Below, piece by piece: positions 5,500 to 7,052 of a DNA stretch of 7,052 nt. The notes beneath the pieces were generated by a model that worked only from the letters and a program-made list of their open reading frames with translations, searched no databases and had not been told where the DNA came from. The stretch lies in assembly GCA_021442885.1 (NCBI GenBank), contig JABUVA010000030.1, positions 3,470 to 10,521 of the forward strand. Direction: 5' to 3'. Both the position numbers and the translations under genes were made by a program. Within the stretch, counting starts at the first letter, position 1, and every line of letters begins with the position of its first letter. Source of the stretch: Methanobrevibacter sp. (GTDB lineage Archaea; Methanobacteriota; Methanobacteria; Methanobacteriales; Methanobacteriaceae).

Positions 5500-6237
5500 A
5501 TGACTAAAAAAGATATAATTAATAGTGGTAAAGTTAAAAGTGTTTTTGCTACTGATAAAGAAGATGAAGTTTTAATAGAATTTAGGGACGATATGACTGC
5601 TGGTGATGGTGAACGTAAAGAAGTCATGACTAAAAAAGGAACATACAATGCTATTATCTCTTCTAAAATTTTTAATGTCTTAGAACAAGCTGGTGTTAAA
5701 ACACAATTCATAGAACTTGTAAAACCTAATGAAATGTTAGCTATGAAGTTAGATATGATACCAATTGAAGTAATTATTCGTAATATTGCTACAGGAAGCT
5801 TAGTTCGTAATTATCCAATTGAAGATGGAACTAAACTTAATCCTCCAATTGTTCAAATGGATTATAAAGATGATGAATTCCATGATCCAATGCTTAATCA
5901 TTCAATAGCTAAAGCATTAGGAATAGCTACTCAAGATGAATTAGATGAATTGGAAAAATTAGCTTTTAAAGTTAACGATGCTTTAAAAGATTTCTTTGAT
6001 AAAGCAGGAATTATTCTTGTTGATTTTAAAATAGAATTTGGTAAAGACAAAGATGGAAACATTGTTTTAGGTGATGAAATCAGCCCAGATGGTTGTAGAT
6101 TATGGGATAAAGAAACATTAGATATGCTTGATAAAGAGTTATTTAGAAAAGGAAAAGATGATGAAGTAATGGAAGCTTATGTTGAAGTTTACAATAGAGT
6201 CATCCCAGATGATGAGAAAGCTAAATTTGATTTATAG
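5500..6237 (+). CDS. purC: Phosphoribosylaminoimidazole-succinocarboxamide (SAICAR) synthase
   Basis: PurC joins carboxyaminoimidazole ribonucleotide and aspartate using ATP to make SAICAR, in the middle of de novo IMP synthesis in the cytoplasm. The 245 residues match the short archaeal/bacterial form. Motifs in order are the glycine-rich SGKVKSVF (9-16), FRDDMTAGDGERK (28-40), VIIRNIATGSLVRNY (91-105) with KLNPPI soon after, VDFKIEFG (174-181), and the nucleotide/metal signature DEISPDGCRLWD (192-203). I chose ATG 5500 because MTKKDIINSGKV is a normal family N-terminus. An in-frame TTG at 5488 would add only MLIF. It is first in a purC-purS-purQ operon, with a probable leaderless start. The stop TAG is part of the ribosome site of purS. 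Confidence 0.96.
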   Translation: MTKKDIINSGKVKSVFATDKEDEVLIEFRDDMTAGDGERKEVMTKKGTYNAIISSKIFNVLEQAGVKTQFIELVKPNEMLAMKLDMIPIEVIIRNIATGSLVRNYPIEDGTKLNPPIVQMDYKDDEFHDPMLNHSIAKALGIATQDELDELEKLAFKVNDALKDFFDKAGIILVDFKIEFGKDKDGNIVLGDEISPDGCRLWDKETLDMLDKELFRKGKDDEVMEAYVEVYNRVIPDDEKAKFDL

Positions 6238-6246
6238 GTGTTTTAA

Positions 6247-6519
6247 ATGTTATTTAATGTAGAAATTAAAATTTCACTAAAAGAAGGTATGTTAAATCCA
6301 GAAGCAACAACAATTGAAAGATCATTAGAATTACTAGGTTATGAAGTAGAAAATGTAAAAACAATGGAAACTTTAAAATTCCAAATGAATGGAGAGAACA
6401 ATGAAGTTATTAAAGAAAATGTAACTGATATGTGTGAAAGACTACTATGTAATCCTGTTATTCACAACTATGAAATTACTGTAACACCACAAATTGACTG
6501 TGAAAGTTGCAGAATTTAG
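6247..6519 (+). CDS. purS: Phosphoribosylformylglycinamidine synthase subunit PurS
   Basis: PurS is the small subunit that bridges PurL and PurQ in the three-part FGAM synthase, which converts FGAR and glutamine to FGAM with ATP. It has 90 residues, slightly more than the usual 80-85. ISLKEGMLNPEATTIERSL (9-27) is the family hallmark, and LGYEVENVKT and RLLCNPVIHNYEI complete the small alpha-beta fold. The tail ends in CESCRI, placing a CxxC pair (Cys85, Cys88) at the very C-terminus. That tail has no known role in PurS as far as I know. The ribosome site AGGTG (6236-6240) overlaps the purC stop and stands six bases before the ATG. Its place between purC and purQ agrees with the assignment. 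Confidence 0.95.
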   Translation: MLFNVEIKISLKEGMLNPEATTIERSLELLGYEVENVKTMETLKFQMNGENNEVIKENVTDMCERLLCNPVIHNYEITVTPQIDCESCRI

Positions 6520-6528
6520 GTGATTTAA

Positions 6529-7052
6529 ATGAAAATTGGAGTAATAAGATTTCCTGGAACTAACTGTGATCGTGATGTAGCAAAAGCTATTGAACTTGCA
6601 GGTGCAACTCCAGAATTCATCTGGTGGAGTGAACAAGATTTAACAAACTATGATGGTATTGTTATTCCAGGTGGATTTTCATATGGAGATTACTTAAGAG
6701 CAGGTGCTATGGCATCAATCACTCCAGTAATAGATGGTATTAAAAGTTTAGTTAAAGAAGAAAAACCAGTTCTTGGAATATGTAATGGTGCTCAGATTTT
6801 AGGTGAAATAGGTCTTGTTCCAGGTGTTTTCATAACAAATGAACATCCTAAATTTAACTGTGAATGGACTCCTTTAAAAGTAGCTACTACAAGAACTCCT
6901 TTTACAAAAGCATTTAAAAAAGGAGATATTATTGATGTTCCAATAGCTCATGCTGAAGGAAGATTCTACACTGATGATATTGATTTACTTAAAGACCAAG
7001 ACCAAATAGTATTACAATTTGCAGAAAAAAACCCAAATGGTTCACTAGAAGC
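6529..7052 (+). CDS. purQ: Phosphoribosylformylglycinamidine synthase, glutaminase subunit PurQ (3' end outside window)
   Basis: PurQ is the class I glutamine amidotransferase subunit of FGAM synthase. It frees ammonia from glutamine and passes it to PurL. The first 174 residues of about 220-230 are present, and the frame is open to the window end. Visible motifs are [17 protein letters not shown] at the start, [18 protein letters not shown] (43-60) with the oxyanion-loop glycines, the nucleophile Cys85 in GICNGAQIL (83-91), and [10 protein letters not shown] (138-147), where most family members have HGEG. The catalytic His and Glu of the triad should lie in the missing C-terminal part. AGGTGAT (6518-6524) overlaps the purS stop and lies four bases before the ATG. 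purL is expected downstream or elsewhere, but this cannot be seen here. Confidence 0.96.
   Translation, partial: MKIGVIRFPGTNCDRDVAKAIELAGATPEFIWWSEQDLTNYDGIVIPGGFSYGDYLRAGAMASITPVIDGIKSLVKEEKPVLGICNGAQILGEIGLVPGVFITNEHPKFNCEWTPLKVATTRTPFTKAFKKGDIIDVPIAHAEGRFYTDDIDLLKDQDQIVLQFAEKNPNGSLE

Noticed and set aside
5442..5711. 89-codon open frame on the minus strand
   Set aside because: It overlaps the start of purC antisense. purC is certain, and the frame has no family features of its own.
6445..6636. 63-codon open frame on the minus strand
   Set aside because: It lies antisense to the purS-purQ junction, where both plus-strand genes are firmly identified.

Overview
The window reads as chromosomal DNA of a very AT-rich methanogenic archaeon of the Methanobacteriales, most like Methanobrevibacter or Methanosphaera. 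This is inferred from three things: archaeal-style TATA boxes 25-35 bases ahead of several first genes, Shine-Dalgarno sites of the AGGTGAT type at internal genes, and purine-biosynthesis proteins of archaeal character (notably PurS with its MLNPEA motif). No rRNA, tRNA, CRISPR array or intact insertion sequence is visible.

Left part (1-1068): this is a decayed or accessory stretch. The first 264 bases carry the end of a reading frame that resembles the N-terminal half of a rhomboid intramembrane protease. It is truncated in the third membrane segment, and two conserved TM2 residues are replaced. On the minus strand there is one small acidic protein of unknown function (348-665) with a good ribosome binding site. 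Upstream of it, also on the minus strand, is a possible relic of a small gene (792-936).

Middle (1069-3543): a 530-residue polytopic membrane protein of the GT-C/PMT_2 glycosyltransferase type is followed by an intergenic inverted repeat. Next comes a toxin-antitoxin locus: an intact ribbon-helix-helix antitoxin gene and a broken PIN-domain (VapC-like) toxin. The toxin has lost its start codon and carries two frameshifts, yet all four acidic residues expected of a PIN active site can still be read.

Right part (3544-7052): behind a hairpin/T-tract and a clear TATA box lies a two-gene operon. Its proteins match bacterial TarI (CDP-ribitol pyrophosphorylase) and TarJ (ribulose-5-phosphate reductase) almost motif for motif. 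Together they would make CDP-ribitol from ribulose 5-phosphate and CTP, which is the activated precursor of ribitol-phosphate wall polymers in Gram-positive bacteria. In a pseudomurein-walled archaeon this is the most interesting content of the window. It is followed by a de novo purine operon, purC-purS-purQ, with purQ cut by the window end. The two purine junctions share an almost identical stop/Shine-Dalgarno/start arrangement that suggests coupled translation.
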